A stretch of 5,721 nt of DNA from SAR116 cluster bacterium (GTDB lineage: Bacteria; Pseudomonadota; Alphaproteobacteria; Puniceispirillales; Marisalimonadaceae), in assembly GCA_002691185.1 (NCBI GenBank), contig NZHB01000059.1:1-5721 (forward strand), read 5' to 3'. The position numbers and the translations under genes were made by a program. The notes below the pieces were generated by a model that had not been told where the DNA came from, searched no databases, and saw only the letters and a list, made by a program, of their open reading frames with translations. Shown here one piece after another: positions 1 through 5,721 of the stretch; within the stretch, counting starts at the first letter, position 1; each line of letters begins with the position of its first letter.

Positions 1-1
1 T

Positions 2-649
2 GACTCTCACCCAGCAAGAGGCGATTTCCTTCCGCCCGTCCCACTTCCTAGAAGAATGTGGGCTGGTAGTCAAATTAAAGTGCAACAACCTCTCAGGGTT
101 GGTGATACAGTTATAAAAAAATCTAAAGTTGCCGATATCAAATTGAAGGAAGGTAGAACAGGGCAATTATGTTTCGTTACTGCTGAATATGAATATATTG
201 TAGATGAAGAAGTTCGTCTTCATGAGCTTCATAATATTGTATACAGAGATGTTAGCAAAGCAGGAGGAGGTTCAGGTGTTTCTGACACAATACCAAACGA
301 TGCAGATTTTACAGAAACAATTTTTATGCACCCAACTATTTTGTTTCGTTACTCAGCTATTGGTTTTGTTGGTCATAGAATTCATTATGATTATCCGTAC
401 ACTAAAAATGAAGAAAATTACCCAGATTTAATTGTTCATGGACCACTACAAGCAACATTTTTACTTAGAGCAGCAGAAAAATTAAAAGGGAAATCAGTAA
501 CCTCCTTTAACCATAAAGTTATGGCTCCAGTCTTTGCAAATAGTAATTACATAATTGGAGCTAAAGAAAATCAAGATGGTAGTGTAAGTTGTTGGGGAGC
601 CGTTGAGGGAACTGGAATGACTATGCAAGCTGAAGCATTTTTTGAATAA
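2..649 (+). CDS. Mesaconyl-C4-CoA / itaconyl-CoA hydratase-like protein (HTD2/MaoC hotdog family), 5'-truncated
   Basis: Probable enoyl-CoA-type hydratase adding water to an unsaturated C5-dicarboxylyl-CoA (mesaconyl-C4-CoA or itaconyl-CoA) to give citramalyl-CoA in the cytosol. The frame is open from base 2 and yields 215 residues. The ATG at base 56 is not the start: the 18 codons before it encode FLPPVPLPRRMWAGS, a stretch typical of the N-terminal half of this family. Family members are usually about 270-285 residues, so some 60-70 are missing beyond the window. Visible landmarks are MWAGS (residues 19-23 of the fragment), LRVGD (31-35), the C-terminal hotdog catalytic segment with GHRIHYD (124-130) and HGPLQ (146-150). 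The position two residues before the first His, commonly Asn in homologues as I recall them, is Val123. The next gene starts 17 bases downstream behind a strong ribosome site, implying one transcript. Family assignment is firm; the substrate is inferred from the neighbouring transferase and lyase. Confidence 0.85.
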   Translation, partial: DSHPARGDFLPPVPLPRRMWAGSQIKVQQPLRVGDTVIKKSKVADIKLKEGRTGQLCFVTAEYEYIVDEEVRLHELHNIVYRDVSKAGGGSGVSDTIPNDADFTETIFMHPTILFRYSAIGFVGHRIHYDYPYTKNEENYPDLIVHGPLQATFLLRAAEKLKGKSVTSFNHKVMAPVFANSNYIIGAKENQDGSVSCWGAVEGTGMTMQAEAFFE

Positions 650-653
650 ATTT

Positions 654-660
654 AAAGGAG
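654..660 (+). promoter_or_regulatory. Shine-Dalgarno AAAGGAG for the GTG-started MmgE/PrpD gene
   Basis: AAAGGAG lies six bases before a GTG codon. It supports GTG at 667 as the true start, since the next in-frame ATG (residue 24) would cut into the N-terminal helical region of the family. Confidence 0.75.
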
Positions 661-666
661 AAAAAA

Positions 667-1989
667 GTGACATCCATTACAAAATTATTTGGAAGCTACG
701 GGTTTAACACAAAGTTAAATAATTTTAATGAGGAAATGAAATTTTTTGGCAAAATGTCAATATTAGACTGGTGTGGTGTAGCTTATGCAGGAAAAAAAGA
801 GCCAGTTTCAAAAATTGTTGCAGAAATGGTTAAAGAAGAAAATGGGGTTAATCAGGCTAGAGTAATTACCACTGGTCATAATGTTTCTGCTAGAGGCGCT
901 GCTCTAGCTAATGGAGCAGCAGGGCATGCTTTAGACTATGATGACACACACTTTCTTTTTGTAGGCCACCCAACATCTAGCGCCCTTCCAACCACTTTGG
1001 CTTTAGGTGAAGAATTAAAATCTTCGATTGAAGAGATGTTATTGGCTTATATGACAGGTGTAGAGGTCTCCACTAGAATAGGTCATATACTGGGATATTC
1101 TCACTACAATGCTGGCTTTCATCAAACAGCGACAAGTGGCTCATTTGGGTCAACAATTGCTGCATCGAAATTATTAGGTTTAAATGAAGACCAAACGATT
1201 AATGCCCTCGGTATAGTTTCTACTCGAGCTTCGGGAATAAAGTCACAATTTGGAACAATGGGTAAACCTTATCATGCAGGTATGGCCGCTTCTAATGGTA
1301 TTGAGGCAGCTAAGCTTTCAAAGTTAGGTTTCATCTCCCGAGATGATGCTATCGAGTGCGATCAGGGTTTTTTCCAGACCCATGGATGGGATAAACAAAT
1401 ACCTCCTAGGGCAATTGAAAATTTAGGAGATGACTTTCTATTTCCTGAGATCAAATATAAATTTCACGCTTGTTGTCATGGCTTACATTCATTCTTGGAA
1501 GCTTTGGATGAATTAAAACAAGAAAATAATTTTAATCCAGAAACAATTGATGAAATTGCAATTGAAACAAATCCTTCTTGGTTAAAGGTTTGTAATATTG
1601 AAGAGCCTAAAACTGGCTTAGAAGCCAAGTTTTCATACAGATTAACCGCGGCAATGTCTATATACGGAAAAGATACCTCTAATTTAGACACATATAGTGA
1701 CGAAATTTGTTTTGATGAGAATATGCAAAGAATTAGGGATAAAGTAAAAGTCATTCCAAATGACAAGCTATCAAATACTCAGTCAAAAATTTCGATAAAA
1801 GATGGGTCTAACAACATTGAAAATAATCATGACTTATCAGATGAAATTGAAAAGAATATTTTAGAGACAAAAATAATCAATAAATCTTCTTCTCTATTAT
1901 CAAAATCAAAGTCTAATGAAATTTCTACAATGCTCAATTCACCAAATAATAATAATGTAAGTGCATTAGTAGACTGTTTAGTAAGCTGA
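667..1989 (+). CDS. MmgE/PrpD family protein (2-methylcitrate dehydratase / cis-aconitate decarboxylase-like)
   Basis: Member of the MmgE/PrpD fold, whose characterised enzymes dehydrate 2-methylcitrate or decarboxylate cis-aconitate to itaconate; many paralogues have no known substrate. The 440 residues are close to the usual 440-480, so it looks complete. It has the all-helical domain with ILDWCGVAYAG (32-42), then ALDYDDTH (88-95), GHPTSSALP (100-108), GFHQTATSGSFG (150-161), GKPYHAG (199-205) and KYKFHACCHGLH (263-274). These cover the positions where cis-aconitate decarboxylase has its active-site Asp, three His and Lys: here Asp92/93, His101, His152, Lys200 and one of His267/His271. The C-terminal 65 residues are rich in Asn, Ser and Lys but end in the family-like VSALVDCLVS. 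It starts with GTG behind AAAGGAG, and its TGA stop overlaps the ATG of the next gene by one base (TGATG). The neighbourhood suggests a C5/C6 tricarboxylate or branched dicarboxylate substrate. Decarboxylase or dehydratase activity cannot be decided from sequence alone. Confidence 0.9.
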   Translation: MTSITKLFGSYGFNTKLNNFNEEMKFFGKMSILDWCGVAYAGKKEPVSKIVAEMVKEENGVNQARVITTGHNVSARGAALANGAAGHALDYDDTHFLFVGHPTSSALPTTLALGEELKSSIEEMLLAYMTGVEVSTRIGHILGYSHYNAGFHQTATSGSFGSTIAASKLLGLNEDQTINALGIVSTRASGIKSQFGTMGKPYHAGMAASNGIEAAKLSKLGFISRDDAIECDQGFFQTHGWDKQIPPRAIENLGDDFLFPEIKYKFHACCHGLHSFLEALDELKQENNFNPETIDEIAIETNPSWLKVCNIEEPKTGLEAKFSYRLTAAMSIYGKDTSNLDTYSDEICFDENMQRIRDKVKVIPNDKLSNTQSKISIKDGSNNIENNHDLSDEIEKNILETKIINKSSSLLSKSKSNEISTMLNSPNNNNVSALVDCLVS

Positions 1990-3149
1990 TGATGGCACAA
2001 GATTCTAGTAAAGACCTAGAAGGTTTGTTAGTTGTAACAGTTGAACAAGCTGTTGCGGCGCCTTATACTTCATGTAGATTGGCAGACGCGGGTGCTCGTG
2101 TTATTAAAATTGAAAGGCCAGAAGGTGACTTTGCGAGAAATTACGATAGTAACGCTCTCGGAAATAGTGCTTATTTTGTTTGGCTGAATAGAGGTAAAGA
2201 GTCAGTTTGTTTAGACCTTAAAGATACAAAAGATATTATGCTTTTAAAAAATATAATATCTAAGGCAGATATTTTAATTCAAAACTTAGCTCCTGGTGCT
2301 TTCGAGCGCCTTGGTTTAGATTTAAAAAAATTAAGAACAGAACATCCACGTCTTATCACTTGTTCAATTTCGGGTTTTGGTGATGAAGGACCATATAAAA
2401 ACCAAAAAGCATACGATATGCTTATACAAGCCGAAACTGGCGTAATAGACATTACTGGGCATCCTGACAAAGCTGATTTTGATGGCAGAGCAAAAGTTGG
2501 ACCTTCAGTCTGTGATATTTCTGCTGGTATGACAGCCTACCAGGCTATTTTGCAAGCTTTGATCCAAAGGAGTATTTCAGGACAAGGCAGGCATATTTCT
2601 GTTTCTATGTTTAATTCATTAGCAGATTGGATGAACCCATTTTATTTAGGATATGTATACAATAATAGGGTTCCTAAAAGAAATGGAATGACACATCCCA
2701 TAATAGTTCCGTATGGCGCTTATGATTGTAAGGATGGTTTAACTATATTAATCGCAATTCAAAATGACAGAGAGTGGGTCAAATTATGTAAGATAGTTCT
2801 AGGAGACGAAGCTATTGCTTATGACGATAGATTTAAAACTAACTCTGATAGGGTGGCCAATAGAGAGTTAACAGAAAAAATGATCCAAGATAAATTTATC
2901 ACATTTGAAAGAGAAGAACTTATTTCTAAGTTAGAGGAAGCTAGTGTGGCTTACGGAAGAATTTCAGATATGGAACAGCTAAAAAAACATCCTCAAAATA
3001 ATTTTTTAGAAATAGAAACAAAAAACGGCTTAGTTAAAGTCCTTGGTCCAGGTGCAATACATGACAATCATATCCCAAAAGTAAACAAAATGCCTGAACT
3101 TGATGAGCATGGGACAATGATTAGAGCAGAATTTAGTTCATTAAAATAA
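1989..3149 (+). CDS. Class III (CaiB/BaiF) CoA-transferase, itaconate/mesaconate type
   Basis: Transfers CoA between carboxylic acids through an enzyme-bound aspartyl-CoA anhydride. The likely role is activation of itaconate or mesaconate with succinyl-CoA, or an intramolecular C1-to-C4 shift as in mesaconyl-CoA transferase. The 386 residues match the usual family length. The N-terminal Rossmann-like part carries VEQAVAAPYTSCRLADAGAR (18-37), then VIKIERPEGDFAR (38-50) and the NR-KESVCLDLK region (67-78). The catalytic Asp is Asp143 in AYDMLIQAETG. GRHISVSMFNSLADW follows at about 196-210, and the C-terminal part holds THPIIVPYGAYDCKDG. EQAVAAP and GDFAR recall Ict-type itaconate CoA-transferases more than formyl- or carnitine-CoA enzymes. 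No clear Shine-Dalgarno precedes the start. The ATG at 1989 overlaps the upstream TGA, so translational coupling is likely; an adjacent ATG at 1992 is the alternative start. Family certain; substrate inferred from motifs and context. Confidence 0.92.
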   Translation: MMAQDSSKDLEGLLVVTVEQAVAAPYTSCRLADAGARVIKIERPEGDFARNYDSNALGNSAYFVWLNRGKESVCLDLKDTKDIMLLKNIISKADILIQNLAPGAFERLGLDLKKLRTEHPRLITCSISGFGDEGPYKNQKAYDMLIQAETGVIDITGHPDKADFDGRAKVGPSVCDISAGMTAYQAILQALIQRSISGQGRHISVSMFNSLADWMNPFYLGYVYNNRVPKRNGMTHPIIVPYGAYDCKDGLTILIAIQNDREWVKLCKIVLGDEAIAYDDRFKTNSDRVANRELTEKMIQDKFITFEREELISKLEEASVAYGRISDMEQLKKHPQNNFLEIETKNGLVKVLGPGAIHDNHIPKVNKMPELDEHGTMIRAEFSSLK

Positions 3150-3165
3150 CAATTTTTAGTTTTAC

Positions 3166-3170
3166 AGGAG
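3166..3170 (+). promoter_or_regulatory. Shine-Dalgarno AGGAG deciding a TTG start
   Basis: AGGAG sits six bases before TTG at 3177, inside a 27-base spacer that shows no hairpin or promoter. It supports TTG as the initiation codon, because the family's N-terminal RSILFLP strand begins immediately after it and no ATG or GTG is available nearby in frame. Confidence 0.75.
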
Positions 3171-3176
3171 AGAGTT

Positions 3177-3989
3177 TTGAGAAGTATTTTATTTTTGCCA
3201 ACTGATAAAATCGAAAGGCTACCCAAAGCGCTTGGGTCTGGAGCGGATAAAGTAATATTTGATTTAGAGGATGGGCTAGCTCACGATAAAAAAAATATAG
3301 GGAGATCAAATTTTGCAGATCTAGCTAGTAATAATTATAATGGTCAACCTGATAAATTTTTATTGCGTATTAATGCATTAGATACCGAAGAATATAAAGA
3401 AGATATAAAGATGTTAAAATCTTTATCATCACTTCCATATTCTATTGCAATTCCCAAAATAGAATCTGCAGACGAATGTAGAACTTTTTTAGAAGATTTA
3501 GGGAAAAGAATTCTCATTTTACCTCAAATAGAAACTCCCAGAGGTATAGCTAATATTGAACAATGGGATTGCACAAACATTGAGTTTTCTGGGATAGGAT
3601 TTGGTTCAGCAGATTATTGTGCTTCTACAGGTGGCGACATGGGCAAAGCAAGTTTGGCTTATGGAAGGGGCAAAATTATAAATGCCGCAGCTTTATATAA
3701 TACTCTTGCCTTAGATGGTGTTTGGTTGGATTTTAGAGACCCTGATGGCTGTAAAGAAGAAACGCTTTATGTAAAATCAATGGGATTTTCAGGAAGGTTT
3801 GCAATACATCCTGATCAAATAAATCCTATTCATGATGCTTACAGGCCAACAGCCCAAGAGTTAGAATGGGCTAAAGGTGTTCTAGAAGAAGCAAAATCTG
3901 CAGGAACAGGGGCTTTTAAATATCAGGGTAAAATGGTTGATGCACCAGTTTTAGCTGTGGCTAGATCAATTATTTCAAGGGAGGATTAG
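3177..3989 (+). CDS. HpcH/HpaI-CitE family CoA lyase, probable citramalyl-CoA lyase
   Basis: TIM-barrel, Mg2+-dependent lyase of the citrate lyase beta-subunit-like group. Its members split malyl-, beta-methylmalyl- or citramalyl-CoA; here cleavage of citramalyl-CoA to acetyl-CoA and pyruvate fits best. The 270 residues are near the usual 270-300 of stand-alone CitE-like enzymes. Seen in order: RSILFLPTDK (2-11) at the first strand, SGADKVIFDLEDG (21-33) with the acidic DLED signature, LLRIN (62-66) with the conserved Arg, AIPKIES (91-97), ILPQIETPRGI (114-124) with metal-binding Glu119, GSADY (143-147) with metal-binding Asp146, and GRFAIHPDQI (206-215). No acyl-carrier or citrate lyase alpha/gamma genes are nearby, arguing against true citrate lyase. 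Initiation is at TTG. The TAG stop abuts the next ATG with no spacer. The cleaved substrate is inferred from the hydratase and transferase neighbours; malyl-CoA or methylmalyl-CoA lyase activity remains possible. Confidence 0.88.
   Translation: MRSILFLPTDKIERLPKALGSGADKVIFDLEDGLAHDKKNIGRSNFADLASNNYNGQPDKFLLRINALDTEEYKEDIKMLKSLSSLPYSIAIPKIESADECRTFLEDLGKRILILPQIETPRGIANIEQWDCTNIEFSGIGFGSADYCASTGGDMGKASLAYGRGKIINAAALYNTLALDGVWLDFRDPDGCKEETLYVKSMGFSGRFAIHPDQINPIHDAYRPTAQELEWAKGVLEEAKSAGTGAFKYQGKMVDAPVLAVARSIISRED
3977..3985 (+). promoter_or_regulatory. Strong Shine-Dalgarno AAGGGAGGA inside the end of the lyase gene
   Basis: AAGGGAGGA lies within the last codons of the lyase gene, four bases before the ATG of the MaoC-like gene at 3990. 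It is the closest match to the anti-Shine-Dalgarno sequence in the window and suggests that the MaoC-like gene initiates efficiently on its own. Confidence 0.65.
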
Positions 3990-4529
3990 ATGGATGAAAA
4001 TATGTATGGAATTAGGAAGGTTGGCCCACAAAGATATAGAGAAGATCCAGGCCGGTACTTTGAAGATTTTAAAGTAGGCGACATATATGAACATTGGCCA
4101 GGTAGAACAGTAACTGAAGCAGATAATGTATGGTTTACAAATTTAACTATGAATACTCATCCAATCCATTTTGATGCAAATTATGCATCCAAAACGGAGT
4201 TTAAGAAATATCTTGTGAATTCAGCTTTCACTTTGTCGTTGGTTACAGGAATGTGCGTAAGTGGAACGAGCCAAAAAGCAATCGCAAACTTAGGTTGGGA
4301 AGAGATTAAAATACCAGCTCCTGTTTTTGTAGGCGACACTTTGTATTCCGAAACAGAAGTTCTAGATAAAAGAGAGTCTAAATCAAGGCCTACTCAAGGA
4401 ATTGTAAGAGTAAGGCATTTGGGAAAAAATCAAGATAAAGTTATTGTCATGGACATGGTAAGATCTTTTCTGGTTGCCAAAAGAGGACACAGTGTTGTCG
4501 ATCAAATAATTGAAGATTCAAAAAATTAA
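3990..4529 (+). CDS. Single-domain MaoC-like (R)-specific enoyl-CoA hydratase
   Basis: Hotdog-fold hydratase of the MaoC family, expected to add water reversibly across a 2-enoyl-CoA double bond. The 179 residues are a typical single-hotdog length plus a short N-terminal extension. Landmarks are YFEDFKVGDIYEH (23-35), the FxVGD entry strand; RTVTEADNVWFTNLTMNTHP (39-58), leading into HPIHFD (57-62), which is the hydratase catalytic segment; and PVFVGDTLYSETEV (111-124), the substrate-tunnel strand. The usual MaoC Asp-His pair (GDxNPxH) appears as Asn55 and His60; Asn at this position is seen in related families. TEADN with LTMN resembles MaoC proteins commonly found beside CitE-like lyases and CaiB transferases, including, as I recall, RipB/itaconyl-CoA hydratase of Yersinia. 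It starts directly after the lyase stop (TAGATG). With another hydratase at the upstream end of the cluster, it may act on the other regio-isomer (C1 versus C4 CoA ester) or the other acid; that division of labour is inference. Confidence 0.87.
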   Translation: MDENMYGIRKVGPQRYREDPGRYFEDFKVGDIYEHWPGRTVTEADNVWFTNLTMNTHPIHFDANYASKTEFKKYLVNSAFTLSLVTGMCVSGTSQKAIANLGWEEIKIPAPVFVGDTLYSETEVLDKRESKSRPTQGIVRVRHLGKNQDKVIVMDMVRSFLVAKRGHSVVDQIIEDSKN

Positions 4530-4533
4530 AGGA
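4528..4533 (+). promoter_or_regulatory. Shine-Dalgarno AAAGGA for the second CoA-transferase
   Basis: AAAGGA overlaps the TAA stop of the MaoC-like gene and is seven bases before ATG 4541. It fixes the start of the last gene; the family's LSGLKVLAFEQ strand follows at once. Confidence 0.65.
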
Positions 4534-4540
4534 TACTTCT

Positions 4541-5721
4541 ATGAGTTTACCTCTCTCAGGTCTTAAAGTTCTTGCATTTGAACAATATGGAGCTGGCCCT
4601 TTTGGAACGCAGTATCTTGCAGATATGGGCGCTGAAGTTATTAAAATAGAACCTGCCGGTACAAGTGGTGATTATCTAAGAGATATTGGTCCTTATTTTA
4701 TTGATGGAGATAATAGAAATTCAGCCTCTAGTATTTTCTTCCAAGCATTAAATCGAAATAAAAAAAGTATGACACTGGACGTACTTTCAGATGAAGGTAA
4801 AATTATACTTAAGAAGTTAGTTGAGTCTGCCGATGCTGTTTGTAATAACTTAAGAGGAGACGTTCCAGAGAAACTTGGAATAACATACGATCAACTAAAG
4901 CCTTTTAATCAGGCAATAGTAGCCGCTCATTGTTCAGCATATGGAAGAAAAGGGCCAAGAAAAAATTGGCCAGGCTATGATTATTTAATGCAAGCAGAGG
5001 CAGGATACTTTTCTCTAACAGGAGAACCGGATGGCCCTCCTGCTAGATTTGGCCTTTCAATTGTTGATTATATGTCTGGTTTAACAATGTCTTTTGGTTT
5101 GGTGAGTGCAGTATTATCAGCTAGATCGACTGGCATTGGAAGAGACGTAGACGTAAATTTATTTGATACAGCTATGTTTAATCAGAGTTATATGGCAGCT
5201 TGGGCATTAAATACTGAGTTTAAATCTGAAAGGTTAGATAGATCAGCCCACCCTATTTTGGTCCCATGTCAGTTGTACAAGACTAAAGATGGGTGGATTT
5301 ATTTAATGTGTAACAAAGAGAGTTTTTGGCCAATATTGTGTAAGAAGCTTGGAAGAGAAGACTTAATAAGTGATCCTAAGTTTATTAATTTTTCCTCAAG
5401 ACAATCCAACAGAGATGAAGTTACTACTATTCTTGATAAAGAGTTGATGAAAAAGAATACCTCAGAATGGCTCAATGAGTTTGGAGGTATTGTGCCAGCT
5501 GCGCCTATATTAGATCTAAAACAGTCTTTGGAGAACCCTTTTCTCAATGATAGAGATAATATTCAGCACCTTAAAACAAAAAGAGGTGAAGATATCAGTT
5601 TATTAAAAACACCCGTACATATTGCTGATACTAACTTCCAAGACCAGACAGCGCCTGAATTAGGTGAAGATACTCTAGATATCCTTAAAAACATTGGTTT
5701 TAATGATGAAGAAATAGACTT
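4541..5721 (+). CDS. Second class III (CaiB/BaiF) CoA-transferase, 3' end outside the window
   Basis: CoA-transferase of the formyl-CoA transferase/CaiB family, working through an aspartyl-CoA intermediate on an unidentified acid. The frame is open from ATG 4541 to the window edge, giving 393 complete codons with no stop. Class III enzymes are about 380-410 residues and the C-terminal APELGEDTLDILKNIG motif (371-386) is already present, so probably only a few residues are missing. Seen: LSGLKVLAFEQYGAGPFGTQ (5-24), LADMGAEVIKIEP (26-38), NRNKKSMTLD (71-80), the catalytic Asp147 in GYDYLMQAEAG (145-155), LTGEPDGPPAR (159-169), GRDVDVNLFDTA (200-211) and HPILVPCQLYKTKDGW (237-252). It has the full catalytic framework but differs clearly from the transferase at 1989-3149: it has EQYGAGP instead of EQAVAAP and lacks GDFAR. 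It is therefore a distinct paralogue, not a recent duplicate. It follows the MaoC-like gene after 11 bases, in the same apparent operon. Candidate roles are activation of a second acid or use of a different CoA donor. Confidence 0.9.
   Translation, partial: MSLPLSGLKVLAFEQYGAGPFGTQYLADMGAEVIKIEPAGTSGDYLRDIGPYFIDGDNRNSASSIFFQALNRNKKSMTLDVLSDEGKIILKKLVESADAVCNNLRGDVPEKLGITYDQLKPFNQAIVAAHCSAYGRKGPRKNWPGYDYLMQAEAGYFSLTGEPDGPPARFGLSIVDYMSGLTMSFGLVSAVLSARSTGIGRDVDVNLFDTAMFNQSYMAAWALNTEFKSERLDRSAHPILVPCQLYKTKDGWIYLMCNKESFWPILCKKLGREDLISDPKFINFSSRQSNRDEVTTILDKELMKKNTSEWLNEFGGIVPAAPILDLKQSLENPFLNDRDNIQHLKTKRGEDISLLKTPVHIADTNFQDQTAPELGEDTLDILKNIGFNDEEID

Noticed and set aside
204..431. 75-codon + strand open frame inside the first hydratase
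   Set aside because: It lies entirely in another frame of a well-supported gene, has no ribosome site and gives a protein without recognisable features.
56..649. ATG at 56 as the start of the first hydratase
   Set aside because: The 18 in-frame codons upstream to the window edge encode conserved family sequence, so the gene is truncated by the window and this Met is internal.
1476..1766. 96-codon - strand open frame opposite the MmgE/PrpD gene
   Set aside because: Antisense shadow of a conserved coding region with no independent signal.
1780..1986. Asn/Ser/Lys-rich C-terminal stretch of the MmgE/PrpD protein as a frameshift or degraded end
   Set aside because: The frame stays open, the total length is normal and the end resembles the family's C-terminus, so AT-rich drift in a variable region explains it.
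2279..2470. 63-codon - strand open frame opposite the first CoA-transferase
   Set aside because: It covers the complement of the conserved catalytic Asp region, whose coding is explained by the + strand.
3150..3176. Possible terminator or internal promoter in the largest intergenic gap
   Set aside because: The 27 bases contain a T-rich run and the ribosome site but no stem-forming inverted repeat and no convincing -35/-10 pair.
5299..5547. 82-codon - strand open frame near the right end
   Set aside because: It lies opposite the second CoA-transferase, whose continuous + frame with family motifs explains this stretch.

Overview
The window is a single AT-rich, densely packed, one-direction gene cluster (+ strand) with six open reading frames. 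The first is cut at its 5' end and the last at its 3' end. Gaps are 27 bases or less, two junctions overlap or abut, and no promoter or terminator is visible, so this looks like the inside of one operon. The standard genetic code fits (TAA, TGA and TAG stops). AT-rich codon use, very short spacers and Lys/Asn/Ile-rich proteins suggest a bacterium with a small, streamlined genome, perhaps a marine proteobacterium. That placement is inference; nothing here is a taxonomic marker.

Layout: (1) 2-649, a 5'-truncated HTD2/mesaconyl-C4-CoA hydratase-like hotdog-fold hydratase; (2) 667-1989, an MmgE/PrpD-family protein (the family of 2-methylcitrate dehydratase and cis-aconitate decarboxylase) with a GTG start; (3) 1989-3149, a class III (CaiB/BaiF) CoA-transferase; (4) 3177-3989, a HpcH/HpaI-CitE-type beta-hydroxyacyl-CoA lyase with a TTG start; (5) 3990-4529, a single-domain MaoC-like hydratase; (6) 4541 to the window end, a second, different class III CoA-transferase that lacks only its last few residues.

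Together the families spell out a C5-dicarboxylate route: activation of an itaconate-, mesaconate- or citramalate-type acid by CoA transfer, hydration of the unsaturated CoA ester, and aldol cleavage, classically of citramalyl-CoA to acetyl-CoA and pyruvate. The order hydratase, MmgE/PrpD, CoA-transferase, lyase resembles, from memory, the Pseudomonas aeruginosa itaconate-degradation region (ich ... MmgE/PrpD, ict, ccl). The same chemistry ends the 3-hydroxypropionate bicycle (mesaconyl-CoA C1-C4 transferase, mesaconyl-C4-CoA hydratase, citramalyl-CoA lyase). What sets this cluster apart is a second hydratase and a second CoA-transferase downstream, and an MmgE/PrpD protein that keeps the residues expected at the active site. 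No mobile element, CRISPR array, RNA gene or long non-coding stretch is present. The best reading is a known type of CoA-ester pathway in an unusual combination, not a wholly new system.
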